Shown here: piece by piece, positions 33,420 to 43,514 of the stretch
Layout of the letters: every line of letters starts with the position of its first letter
Numbering within the stretch: position 1 is the first letter of the stretch
Origin: Neoceratodus forsteri
Taxonomy: Eukaryota; Chordata; Ceratodontiformes; Ceratodontidae
DNA length: 64,000 nucleotides
Assembly: GCA_016271365.2 (NCBI GenBank)
Contig: CM028136.1
Location: forward strand, 470,206,001 to 470,270,000
Direction: 5' to 3'
Notes under the pieces: generated by a model
Databases searched by the model: none
Told to the model about the DNA's origin: nothing
What the model saw: the letters and a program-made list of their open reading frames with translations, nothing else
Made by a program: the position numbers and the translations under genes

Positions 33420-34740
33420 TCATGGAGGATTTAGTTGTTTTGCCTCTGTGGGGTCTCGCTCGGAGTTTCGATCTGGGGGAGAGCCTAGGGCCTGGAGGTC
33501 TAGTGGGGGTAACGCCGACTCTGCCTCCGCACTGTGGGCCCATGCGGTGTGTACTTCCTCAGGGATACTGCAGTCCAGTTCCCTATTCTCAGTGTCCATT
33601 TCTGCACACACATCTGCGTCAGGAAGTTCACACAGAATTGAAAACTGGTTGTGGGTAAAATACGGACTAACATATTCTATTTCGGCTTCAGTAGACTTCG
33701 AGGAGGTTTGGGCCTGTATTTCAGGAGTGTGCTTTGTCTCCTGTGGATGGCCCCATTTGAAGTGTGGTAAGGATAGTGGCCTTTTCCTGACTTTCATGTT
33801 TCGGGGTTCCAGTCCCACCTGGGGGGCAGGGGGGAGAGAGGTATCAAGAGAGTCAGCTTTGGGCAGATGAGGTTGCAAGTTATTTTCGGCCTGAACAGAG
33901 AACAAAGGGCTCAGGCCGGCTGGCCACATATTCAGAATGAAGGCCAAGGCCGCATCCGGAGATGAAAAGTGTTGAGCAGCTCCATTTACCAATATTTGCA
34001 ATGTTGCAGGGTACCTCAGAGTAAAGGGGATAGTCAGCGCATGTAACATCCAACAAACTTCGGAGAAGGCTTTATGTTGAGTGGCTAGCTCTCTTGAATA
34101 ATCCTGGAAGATCATAATCTTATGATCCTTCCACCGGAGCTACCCCAGTTCCCTAGCCCTTGTCTGGATTGCTTCTTTTTCCACAAAGTTCGGAATTCTA
34201 ACTATGACAGGGCGAGGCCTTTCCCCCTGTGCAGGCCCAGGTTGCAATGAACGGTGTGCCCGCTCCATCGTGATCTTTGTACCTTGAGGTAACTGCAAAA
34301 TCTCTGGTAGTGCTTGTTATAAGAAAGGTAACACCTTCCCACCCTCACAACCCTCTGGAAAGCCAAGAAGGCACAAATTATTATGATGACTTCTGTTCTC
34401 TAAATCATCTACTTTGTCTTGTAGGAGCTGTATTTGGGCCACCTGTTCTCTCATGATGGCAGAGTGATTCTGGAGTACATTCTCCTGTGTGGTGGTCTTT
34501 TGTTCTGCTGCATCGAATCTCAGATTAATCTGTTGTATAGAAAAGGCAGAATTATTTGCTGCCAAAGTGAGGGTATCAATACTGGCCATAACTGATGCGA
34601 ACATCTCTCTTATAGAGGGTTCTTCTCTCTCTTTTACTAAGTGTGCCATACTGCGTATCTCGCTGTTGGAGCAACAGCTCTGTTCGCTCGTAGTTAGCTC
34701 AATTACAGTCCATTTTGTCTCGGAGTCACCCAGTTAGTAG
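33420..34740 (-). pseudogene. LINE B ORF1 (coiled-coil RNA-binding protein)
   Basis: Frame 34317-34649 shows heptad-like coiled coil (IREMFASVMASIDTLTLAAN; FDAAEQKTTTQENVLQNHSA) followed by LQDKVDDLENRSHHNNLCLL then GFPEG, the junction from coiled coil to RRM-like domain typical of L1-type ORF1p. Frame 33420-34115 carries the C-terminal domain (MIFQDYSRELATQHKAFSEV) and a long acidic, proline-rich extension with no match I recognise. A gap of about 200 bp with a frameshift separates them. Confidence 0.82.
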
Positions 34741-35029
34741 GATATAACTTCGGATCGCTAGTGATTTACTTTTCTTCTTGAAATTCCTCCCATGAAGGTA
34801 TAAATTAAGGGTTCTAGGCTCTTAAGCGAGTGGAGCTGTGGAGTTAAGTCGCCATCTTGGTTGAGTATTAGCCACGCCCCCCCAGGGATGTCTTCTGGAG
34901 ACAGCCAAGTATGTATTTTATTCATGTAGACATCCTTTACTGTTCTGTGCCTTTACCTTGCTTTCATGTAGTCTCAGAATGCATATTTTGTATTTTAAAT
35001 ATCCTTTTTTGTGACTCACTTCCTTTCCT

Positions 35030-35700
35030 TTTTCATGATGCGAAAAAGGATTTTGTCACCTCATGAAAAAGGAAATTCATCTGGTGAGAAAGGATTACTG
35101 GCAAGGTCATCTGATCTGACAACTCCCATCCTTTTTTGTGAGCTGTCATAATCCTTTTTTGTCAGCTGATTCCTCTTTTGCAAGCTGTCATGCTAAAAAG
35201 GATTAGGACTTCTCAGACCAGATGGCCCTGCCAGTAATTCTTTTTCATCAGACTAATTCCTTTTTCGCAAGGTTTCAAAATCAGTTTTCGCATTGCAAAA
35301 AAGGATTTTGACAACTCATGAAAAAGGATAGCTGGCAGGGCCATCTGGTCTGAGAAGTTCTAATCCTTTTTCGCAAGATGAAAAAGGATTTTGATACCGC
35401 ATGAAAAAGGAATCGGCTAACAAAAAAGAATTAGGACAGCTCAGGAAAAAGGATTTAAAAAATTGATTCTTTCTCGTCAGCTGTCCTAATACTTTTTTGT
35501 CAGCTAATTCCTTTATCCCCAAGGTGTCATAATCCTTTTTCATTGTATGAGAAAGGATTAGGACTTCTCGGACCAGATGATCCTGCCCTTAATCCTTTTT
35601 GGCCAGATTATTTCCTTTTTCATGAGGTGTCAAAATCCTTGTTCACATCATGAAACAGGATTTTGATGTCTCATGAAAATGGATATTTAAAGTGTATTGT
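35030..35700. repeat. Dense inverted AAGGATT / AATCCTT module array
   Basis: Motifs such as AAAAAGGATTTTG(A)CA and their complements TGTCA.AATCCTTTTT alternate roughly every 25-45 bases. They are joined by GAGCTGTC/GACAGCTC and TCAGACCAGATGGCCCTG links in both orientations, so the segment could fold into many alternative hairpins. A second array of related sequence lies at 46905-47610. No reading frame is meaningful. Confidence 0.8.
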
Positions 35701-35889
35701 TTCTTTGTAACTTCACTGCAAAGAAATGGTTAGGACTTTGGGGGCTGAAATTTGCAGGGTACAAAGGGCTTGCCCCACAGATGTGTCTTTTGTTGGTTTG
35801 GTGATAAAAGTTACATTGCTTCCATAATTATAACATTTTGAAGTTTAGAAATTTCCCATAGGATAACATTGTGATGGTCGCAGTACCTT

Positions 35890-35938
35890 TTGGTGATTAT
35901 ATCTTATATATTATATATATTATATATAATATATTAAG
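35890..35938. repeat. (TA)n-rich low-complexity tract
   Basis: ATATATTATATATATTATAT-type sequence just 5' of the SINE; this could be the original insertion site. Confidence 0.85.
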
Positions 35939-35954
35939 GTGATTTTATATATAT

Positions 35955-36214
35955 GTAGTGTCAGTGGTTCAGTAGGTAGCACACTCGCCTCTGAGGCCAG
36001 GAGATCAGAGGGTTGTGTGTTCAGTTCCCACATCTGGCACTTGGGTTGATATCCCAGTACTGACACTGTAGTGCAGCATGAGAGGGGTGCTGCACTTCTG
36101 AGGTGCCATCTTTCGGATGAAACATTAAACCGAGGTCCCATCTGCCTGGATTGGTGGTAGTTCAGGTGGATGTTAAAGATCCCATGGCACTTATCGAAAA
36201 GAGTAGGGGAATTT
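35955..36214 (+). mobile_element. tRNA-derived SINE, 5' part (split by Tx1-like LINE)
   Basis: A tRNA-like head has an A box (GTGGTTCAGTAGG, 35964-35976) and a B box (GTGTTCAGTTCCC, 36017-36029), the internal RNA polymerase III promoter. A conserved body follows: GGTGCCATCTTTCGGATGAA, ACATTAAACCGAGGTCCC and GATCCCATGGCACTTATCG. This body resembles vertebrate V-SINE/LF-SINE-like families known from fishes and lobe-finned vertebrates. The unit breaks at AAGAGTAGGGGAATTT and resumes at 42648. Confidence 0.85.
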
Positions 36215-36900
36215 TTTATTCAAAACTTAAAACAAAATTTACAAAAATGTATTACTTCATACAAAATCAAAATGAAAAAAATCAAAAACATAAATATTAC
36301 AACATACATGAACTTCAAACATAAATAATCCATATTGGTACATAATCCCTGACCTATCCCACTAAAAAAGTAGGGGAAATTTGTTAACAAAACAAGAATG
36401 CAAAACAAATCCACAATAGTGTTACAGCACACAAAATCATAATGCAAAAACAAAGATAAACATAAATAAGTATTTCAGCATACAGTCAAAAAATTATCAA
36501 TGTTTTAGAGTCCCAAAAATTAACAAATACTGAATGCCCCCCCCCCCCAACTAACAGAGTAAGGGAATATGGTATTGAAAACTCAACACAAAATATACAA
36601 AATTGTATTACAGCCTGCTAAGGCAGAACAAAGAAGAAATCAATAATAGAACTAGGAGGCACCACACACAAAAATTTCAAACCAAAGATCCAGAATTATA
36701 CATAAATCCCCATCCCCCCCAGAACAACAGAGGAGGATGATTTCTCAAAACTCAAAGCACCATATACAGACAAAATGAAATATTTGTACAATAAAGGAGA
36801 GAAAAGAAACAAAAAAACAATAAGATTCATAAGTAAATACTTCATCCTATGGAGAGAAAAAAACAAAAAACACAAGACATCAAAGGTCAACCTATAACCC
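36207..36900. repeat. ~170-bp tandem repeats in the Tx1-like 3' UTR
   Basis: Four diverged units begin near 36207, 36370, 36560 and 36732, each with a GTAGGGGAAT-like start, AAAACTCAAAACAAAATATA-like middle, ACAAAATTGTATTACAGC and CAAAATCAAAATG. Variants of ATACATAAATCCCCATCCC separate them. Repeats in a LINE 3' UTR are uncommon, but this could also be a target-site tandem repeat. Confidence 0.7.
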
Positions 36901-37240
36901 CTACCCCATTCCACTGACCAGGATGGGGGAGGACCCCAAATCATATACTTCTCGATGTTTCATATACTAAAAATGAAAAATAAACAGACTTTAAAGTAAA
37001 GAGGCACACAATATAAGCTGAAATCCTTGGATTGACAGCAGAGAGGCTCCATATACCAGAACAATAATATCAGTTTCAAAAACTAGGAATCATACTATAA
37101 TATTTTTAGAATAGCACACTTTCTATCATATGTGAAAATACCTTATAAGTCTAAATTTGAGAATAAAGTAAAACCATAACTTCATTACCTATGGTTCTCT
37201 CCAAGCGTATGTATGGAAATAACATAAAAACCAATACCCA

Positions 37241-37582
37241 TCACCCTGTATCTAACCAGGACATGTTTCTCCACCTTAATTTGTACAAATCAGGTAGAAC
37301 TCTATTCCGTTCTGTAGCCTGCCACTTCAATATAGCCTTCTGCAACAATAAGGCTGCTTGTTCTCCTATTAACACTTGTCGAAAAGACCAGTCACACCTA
37401 GCTAACCAAAGTTGATAACTAATAAAGTTCATCAGCAATCGAATAGTAATAGCATCAAATTTAACCCATGCCCCAGGCAGTACCCCATCAAGCCAGATCC
37501 CTGAGGGTTGATTCTGGAAAGGATTCAGAAGCCATTTCCTGTGAAATACCTCCCAGAAGGATGTGGCAAATGGGCAATCCAA
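37241..37582 (-). pseudogene. Tx1-like ORF2 C-terminal segment
   Basis: This begins MDCPFATSFWEVFHRKWLL (C-P-x-x-x-x-F-W motif) and continues MNFISYQLWLARCDWSFRQV, matching the C-terminal domain of Tx1/L1-type ORF2. Confidence 0.72.
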
Positions 37583-38153
37583 TAAGAAATGGGAAAAAGT
37601 CTCTACAGTATCTATACAGATACCCCCTCTAGGACACGTACATTCTTTAATGCCTTTATGCTTTAAATTACCCCGGACACCTAATTTTTGGTGTGCGCAT
37701 AACCAAATAAAATCTCTCGTATAATATGGAAGTCATTTACTAGATAAAAATGAGCTTATCAAGAAATATTGGGTAGTAGATAATTCAGTATACCAAGGGG
37801 AAATATAAATATTTCCCATTATCCAATTATATAGGGATTTTTGTGAAAATGCACAAAGGGAATTTTTCGGCACTTTTCAAGTTTTTAATTTACTTATTAC
37901 ACCCAAGAAATGTCCAGGTAGGTAGACCACCCTCGTTTGTCATGGGAGAGGAATAGTCGGGTCCCAATTACTAAAAAGGGGCCCAATCTCATCCTCTATC
38001 AAGGGGATCCAAACCTTATCAACATTTGTCAATAATGGTACAAAATTAAAAAAAATAAAAGTCACATAGAAAAAAACTATTGGGTTTAACATACCCAAAT
38101 CACCATCTTGTATAGGTAAATAAGTAACACCTCTCTTGACAGGGTTCATCCTG

Positions 38154-38914
38154 CTACCCCACAAACACTGAAAGAATACACCATAAACTGTGGCTTCCAT
38201 ATTCAGTGGGGGGGGGGGATACAGCCACAAGATACAAAAAAATGGGATAAAAAAAGGTTCTAATTAAATAAATCCTTTTTCCTTTGGTCATCTGCAATTT
38301 ATTCCAGTGGGTTGCTTTTTCTTTAGCTGATGTTAAAAGTAGCTCCCAATTATACCTTTGGGGATTGTCCCCACCAAAAAAGATACTGAATATCTTCCTA
38401 TAAGTGCTATCTATAGGAATGCCCCAAACAAGGGATACATTACTAGCATCATATCCTAAGGACAAAATCCCACTCTTCTGTGTAATAATTTTTGATCCAG
38501 AAATATTATTAAATTCACATAAAAGGTCATGAGTGGCTACTGCAGAAGTTCGGTCTGCTAAAAAAAGTTCTAGATCATCTGCAAATGCCAAAGCAACCAT
38601 CTGTTCATCTTCTGATCCCACTGACAGTCCAGTTATTGCTTCCATTTTATATAGTGCATGTAATAGTGGATCAAGAGATAAGACATATAATAAGGGGCTG
38701 AGAGGACATCCTTGCCTTACCCCCTATGGACAAAAACTGCATCCCTTACCCATCCATTAACACTTGGGATCAGGCTTATACCAGTATAGCAAGTCTGTAA
38801 CCAAGTGACAAACAGCGATGGAAATCCAAAGGACCATAATGTCTCCCACAAATAATTATATTTGACCTGATCAAAGGCCTGAGATTGATCTAAACAAATT
38901 AGGTGTCCAAACAA
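38154..38914 (-). pseudogene. Tx1-like RT palm
   Basis: Frame 38717-38914 has HLICLDQSQAFDQVKYNYLW (block with D-Q-x-x-A-F-D) and frame 38154-38645 has VALAFADDLELFL (catalytic FADD, 38574-38585) followed by ISGSKIITQKSGIL, the block after the catalytic box. A frameshift lies between them, where the QG(C/S)PLSP block has been lost to stops. Confidence 0.85.
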
Positions 38915-38944
38915 TTCCTGGTTATCTCCCTTAGGTAGAATTTC

Positions 38945-39397
38945 TCAAACCAAAATTAAGGCATCCTGGACCCGTCCTCCCGGTATGCTACTACATTGAG
39001 ATGGATGCACTACCAGATCTATTATACTAGCTAATCTCCAACTAAGAACTTTCATTAAAATTTTACAGTTGGTGTTCAAAAGCGAAATCGGTCTCCATTG
39101 TTTTAAACCTCCCCGACATCCTCCCTTAAAAATCAAGGTCAAAAGGCTTTCCAACATACTCTTATGGGGTTTTTGCTGGGATAAGCCATCATTTAGACAC
39201 ATACAAAACCCAGGTCTTAAGACCTCCCAAATATATTGATAGACTTCATGTGGGAGACCATCAGAGCCAGGTGTAACACCAGGCTTAAGTGACCAAATTA
39301 CATTTTTTAATTCTGTCAGTGAGATGGGGCTAGTCAGAATAGCTCTAACATCCTGTTGCAGTTGGGATAGATGTAGTTTTCTCAACCACTGTGGCAT
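38945..39397 (-). pseudogene. Tx1-like RT N-terminal part
   Basis: The frame holds ISLTELKNVIWSLKPGVTPG then SDGLPHEVYQ (P-G-S-D-G), WRPISLLNTNCKILMKVL (block 2) and IPGGRVQDALILV. It is in the same phase as 38717-38914, separated by a single stop region. Confidence 0.87.
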
Positions 39398-39526
39398 TTT
39401 ATCTACCGCTAAATGTTGGCTATCAAAAATATGAGCAAAATGGGAAGTAATTTCTTTTAAAATATCCCCCTTTTAATACACAGTATTACCAGTAGAGGTA
39501 ATCCAATACTCCATATAATGGTGGTC

Positions 39527-40653
39527 TCAGAGGAGCTGAATAGAATCAAATGGCAATGTATCTTTCCTTTTACCACTAATACCGTGCTTTTGTTTATATT
39601 CTAATGATTTTAAGGCTTCCAATTGTTTTGTTGCCAATATACTCTTTAGGTTTTTAACTTTCTGTAGGTCTGCCGGCCCTAAATTGGACCTTAAAGATGT
39701 CCAGAAGGCAATACTATTTCTCAAAAAGGCAATTTCATCATTTTTAAATTTCCCATTAATACGCCCTATTATACTAAAAAAGGAATGTATTTCTGCTTTT
39801 ATATCTTCCCACCAAGTGGAAGTATCATCATATAAGAAAAACACCGATTTTGTTGCTTGTAGTACAGCTAAAAAGCCTTCACACACTACTGGAATAGAAA
39901 GTAATGAGCTATTCAATTTCCAGGTCCCTGGCCCCCTTCTAACCTCAAGAACATCACTGATGACTAGTGTTAGTAACTTATGGTCTGAGGTTGCTACATC
40001 TTGGAGAAGTGCTATTTTAATGTTTGAAAAGGCAGACACAAAAAAATAATCAATTACAGAGGCCAGAGGGCCACAAAAATATGTATAACAATCTTTTATT
40101 GGGAGAGAACCAAAGGCATCAATCAAGCCCACATCACTAACCAGGTGAGCCAGACACTGAGCATCACAATATACTTTTTTATTAATGACAGGGGTAGTGC
40201 ACTGGACCAAAGTAACATTAAAATCCCCTTCTAAAACCACCAAATGAGATGTCAGTAATAAGGGAGAGAGGGACTGAAACAGAAGTACTCTCTCATACTT
40301 TGTTTGAGGAGCATAAATATTTATGAGTCGAATCAAGTGATGAGCCCAAATTATGTCCAGCATCAAAGCTCTGCCTGGCTGTACCTCTAACTGTCTCACA
40401 ACCTTAATTTTAGTAGAGAAAAAACAAATCCTGACCCTGAACACTGGTCCTCCACTTGGGACTAAATACTATCTCCCCAAAGCCATGCACCAGAAGCCGC
40501 AGATCTCTCAGCCGTGGAATGTAAGCGTACATCTTGAAAAAAAATACAATCTAGGTTAGCATAGAAAAAATGAGAGAAGGTATTGCGTCTTTTACACAAT
40601 GATTGAATGCTGTTAACATTCAAAGATGCTATTTTAAAGGAGAAAGGATCCAT
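39527..40653 (-). pseudogene. Tx1-like endonuclease
   Basis: The N-terminal frame 40462-40653 shows FSFKIASLNVNSIQSLCKR (S-L-N-V-N motif) and LDCIFFQDVRL (catalytic E of QE replaced by D). Frame 39527-40444 continues with IRLINIYAPQTKYERVLLFQ, VVLEGDFNVTL (GDFN), SVIDYFFVS and ATSDHKLLTLVI (SDH), then the linker. One frameshift lies near 40450. The order and motifs identify an APE endonuclease of an L1/Tx1 LINE. Confidence 0.88.
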
Positions 40654-40674
40654 AGATTAAGCAGAAAAGGATCT

Positions 40675-42620
40675 TCATTTCACTTTGCTCGAGGATCTTG
40701 TTACCCTTCCACTTTTAGGCCCCTGAGCCAATTGCTCAGTAGAATCTAAGCAGTCTCCCTGACAGCCTGTCAGCATCATTCCTTCAGGAGGAGAATCGAC
40801 AGGCTTGGAAGCCTGAGGAGCAGCTGATAAGACAGAAAATTTATTTATGACTTCTACCGGGACCACCATTTCTGGTTTCCTTTTACCCTAAAGTTTAGTA
40901 GATTTACCCTTTTTACCCTGTACCAAAGTATAGTCCAAACCACCGTCAGTGGATTCGGGCGGGCGGTTATCATAAGCCGAGGCAGTGATATTAGAACACC
41001 CCTCATGTGAAAGAGGCTCACTCTCTGGAATTTGGCGGTCTTGACCTTCATCCTCAATCAAAGGGGTTGGAACAGGGCTTTTCCCAGTAGTAGATACCCC
41101 TAAAGTCAGGGATATTTGGGGCACCACAGGACCTGGACCATGTTTTACTGCCAGACAGATATAATGGTCCTGCACCCCAAAGTCAGCATCCTCTGTGTTT
41201 TGTGCAGCAGAGGGACAATCATCAAATGTATGTCCAGGGTTATCACAAAAATTACACTTAGGTTGCTTAAAACAATGGGCACTAGGGTGACCAAGTTCCC
41301 CACAATAAGAGCACTTCAAAATATCACATGATGTGCTAATATGCCTAGATGAACCGCATTTGAAACACACTCTTGGTTGCCCAGGATAAAATAAGAACCC
41401 CTTATCCCGACCAATGAAAAAGCAATTGGGCAAATGAATCAAGTCTTGTTCATTATGTTGTAACTTTATTTGGAATATCCACCATCCATTCCAGAACCCT
41501 TCAGCATCTAAAATGGGCATAGGATTACCCTGGATATCACATCTCTTTTCCAGCCAGTGCACAATGTCCACAATATTCACCCCTTCATTTCTAAACAGAA
41601 TGGTGATGACTCGGAAGGGCTGTTTAGTAAGGGGAAATGCTATAAAGTCTGCCCATAAAGGGTTAGTTTTCAGATTCATATATCTACACCAAAATGTCTC
41701 CAATAATGCAGGGGTGCGAAAACTAACATCAAAAGTAAACTCCCCTTGTACATGAATGAGCGCATATACATCCGAAGGAGAAAACCCCATACTCCTTTTA
41801 AGCAGGACCTTACCCACAAAAACCTGTCTGGGGAGTTTTCATGAGGGCCTACACAATGTAGACAAATGGCATTTCTTCTTTTTGCTAGTTCCACTGGCTT
41901 GTGGAAATGACTAGCAAAAGATGGCTTAACAGGCTCCCCAGGATGAAGGCCCAATGTGGGGTCAGTAGTAGTGGATGCACCTGGGATATCATCAGGGCCC
42001 ACTGCTGCAATATACAACGGGCTGTCAGAAACAACTTCAGGTTGAGAAGAAGGTAACGTATGAGCACAAGAAACAGAGTTATCACTTATCTGCTCTGGTA
42101 GAGGAGTGGTACATCCAGTATTGGGCCTCCAATGCCCATCAGAGAGTGGGATCCAGCCTGCTGCAAGCAGGGCTTTATCCAGAGACCATGACCCCAGTTC
42201 TTCTGCGCTCCAATCTCGCTGTGGAGATAAGGGAACTGAGTCAGGGGAGACCATAGAAGCATCATCGGCTGACAACAGCTTCGCAACTCCTCCTGATGCT
42301 GCAGTACCTGGTGATGCATCTGAGCGTTTCCACTTCCGATCCTCTGCCTGCCGCATACGTTCCGAAGATAGTTTTTCACTTACTCATAATAATTTAGCAG
42401 CTAAGCACTGCTGCTTTTGCTCGAGACTCAATTGCTCTCCAGAATTTTCTGCTATGGAACCGCCGGTCAGGACATTCTGCGGGCCACCAGGCAGGTGCAT
42501 TACAGCCATCCCCATAGCTGTTCCATTTTCTGAGATACTCATTTCGTCCTGTGCTGTCTCCTGATCTCTCACAGCCTCAGCCATCTGTTCCTCACCAGAT
42601 CCAACAGTAAAGTGAGACAT
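40675..42620 (-). pseudogene. Tx1-like ORF1 with three CCHC zinc knuckles
   Basis: This is the nucleic-acid-binding ORF1 protein. It probably starts MSHFTVGSGEEQ (about 42620). A low-complexity N-terminal part (41676-42356 frame) shifts frame near 41820 into 310 codons containing a MADF/RRM-like folded region (ALIHVQGEFTFDVSF; WFWNGWW-like aromatic cluster) and three knuckles at residues 151-164, 169-182 and 188-201: C-x2-C-x4-H-x4-C each (41215-41367). A TAG at 40888-40890 separates the tail, whose FSVLS motif (40675-40869) is in the same frame. Such ORF1s are known in the Tx1 clade. Confidence 0.85.
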
Positions 42621-42647
42621 CTCACCGTTCAACAGGCCCTCTACTGC

Positions 42648-42850
42648 AAGAGTAGAGGAATTTCCCCAGTGTACTGGCCAAATTTCCCTCATTCATTAAA
42701 ATACCACCAACAGCTTAATCTTGTTCAAGGTCAGCAGGCATTCATCTGTATCCACTCCCCCGGGTCATGCCTGAAAATAGGCAGGATTTGTCTAGTGCAC
42801 TTACCCAGTCAACAAAAACTAAATAAAATAAAATAAATATCTCAAAAATG
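42648..42850 (+). mobile_element. tRNA-derived SINE, 3' part with L2-like tail
   Basis: After the duplicated AAGAGTAGAGGAATTT the sequence continues CCCCAGTGTACTGGCCAAAT then TTCCCTC, the expected continuation of this SINE body. It ends in CTAGTGCACTTACCCAGTCA followed by ACAAAAACTAAATAAAATAAA. The tail matches the 3' ends of both L2-type LINEs here (AGTGCACTTACCC..AAATAAATAAATA), so the SINE probably uses L2 enzymes. No target duplication of the SINE itself was identified. Confidence 0.82.
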
Positions 42851-43013
42851 CTTTGAGATATGCATTTATCACTAAACACAGCTTGCAACAATGCAGGTTG
42901 CCAGGCCTTGATTATAACTGAGGTGGAACTTTTTGCATTGTGCCTATGGTTACTGTGATATTGTGACATTTGTAGCACAAGGGTTACTTGGAATGTCTGT
43001 AGCCCTGTGCTCT

Positions 43014-43385
43014 GTCTCTACACCTATGGACAGATGGGAGCACAGGGCCCTCTGGGCCCTGCGCTCTGCTCCCACATGTGGATACTGTTATGTAGTAATG
43101 GGAGTGCAGGGGCCCAGAGGGCCCTGTGTTTCTACAGGAAGATTAGGGTTACTTATAATGTCTGCACTTATGGATAGATGGGAGTTCAGGGCCTGGAGGG
43201 CCATGCACTCACACATATGGATACTATTATGTAGTGATGGGAGCACAGGGCCCAGAGGACCCTGTACTCCCACAGGTAAATGAGGGTTACATACACTGTC
43301 TCTACACTTATGGTTAGATAGGATCGCAGTGCCCAGAGGGCCCTTCACTCCCACATGCAAATCAGGGACAATTACAATATCCATG
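43014..43385. repeat. ~145-bp minisatellite with palindromic cores
   Basis: Units begin near 43014, 43161 and 43299 (GTCT..ACACTTATGGATAGATGG). Each contains one or two palindromes of the form GGGAG..CAGGGCCC/GGGCCCTG..CTCCC. Related single cores flank the foldback elements at 24480-24530, 43405-43470, 44360-44480 and 46230-46320. Confidence 0.78.
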
Positions 43386-43514
43386 CATGCAAGCAAAGGT
43401 CCTGGAGGGTCTTGTGCATCCACAACACACTATAGACTGATGGGAGCACAGGGCTCTGAAGGCCCTGCACTCCCACAACCATATAAGGGTAATATTACAC
43501 TTTCTTAAAAAGTA

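Larger units (their letters stand above)
27088..34880 (-). mobile_element. L1/Tx1-type LINE B, ~7.8 kb, with exact 16-bp TSD
   Basis: CCCAGGGATGTCTTCT flanks both ends (27072-27087, 34881-34896), an exact 16-bp target-site duplication. On minus it has ORF1 (33420-34740), a 1.6 kb intergenic region, endonuclease (about 30900-31811), RT with intact YADD (29594-29605) and a C-terminal tail (28022-29456). AATAAA (complement 27101-27106) lies close to the 3' end. It is the best preserved L1-type copy of the window: one frame of 462 codons spans endonuclease C-terminus to RT. The perfect TSD agrees with a comparatively young insertion. Confidence 0.92.
36215..42647 (-). mobile_element. Tx1-like LINE, ~6.4 kb, inserted in the SINE
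   Basis: The flanks AAGAGTAGGGGAATTT (36199-36214) and AAGAGTAGAGGAATTT (42648-42663) form a 16-bp TSD with one mismatch, and the SINE continues across it. On minus: ORF1 with three CCHC knuckles, ORF2 with APE endonuclease and RT (FADD), and a 3' UTR containing four tandem ~170-bp units. CCHC-bearing ORF1 is typical of the Tx1 clade, in contrast to the coiled-coil ORF1 of LINEs A-C. Several frameshifts and stops are present. Confidence 0.85.

Noticed and set aside
33420..33870. Plus-strand frames opposite LINE B ORF1 (for example 140 codons at 33448-33870)
   Set aside because: They are antisense shadows of the ORF1 reading frame.
35955..36030. Genuine tRNA gene
   Set aside because: A and B boxes are present but the acceptor stem does not close and the sequence continues into a SINE body.
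42384..42692. ORF1 of the Tx1-like LINE extending to 42692
   Set aside because: The TSD places the 5' border at 42647, so the codons above it are flanking SINE sequence read through by chance.
43139..43423. Collagen-like peptide (repeated GP-rich motif, 111 codons on minus)
   Set aside because: The G-P-L-G-P pattern is produced by the palindromic GGGCCC minisatellite, not by Gly-X-Y exons.
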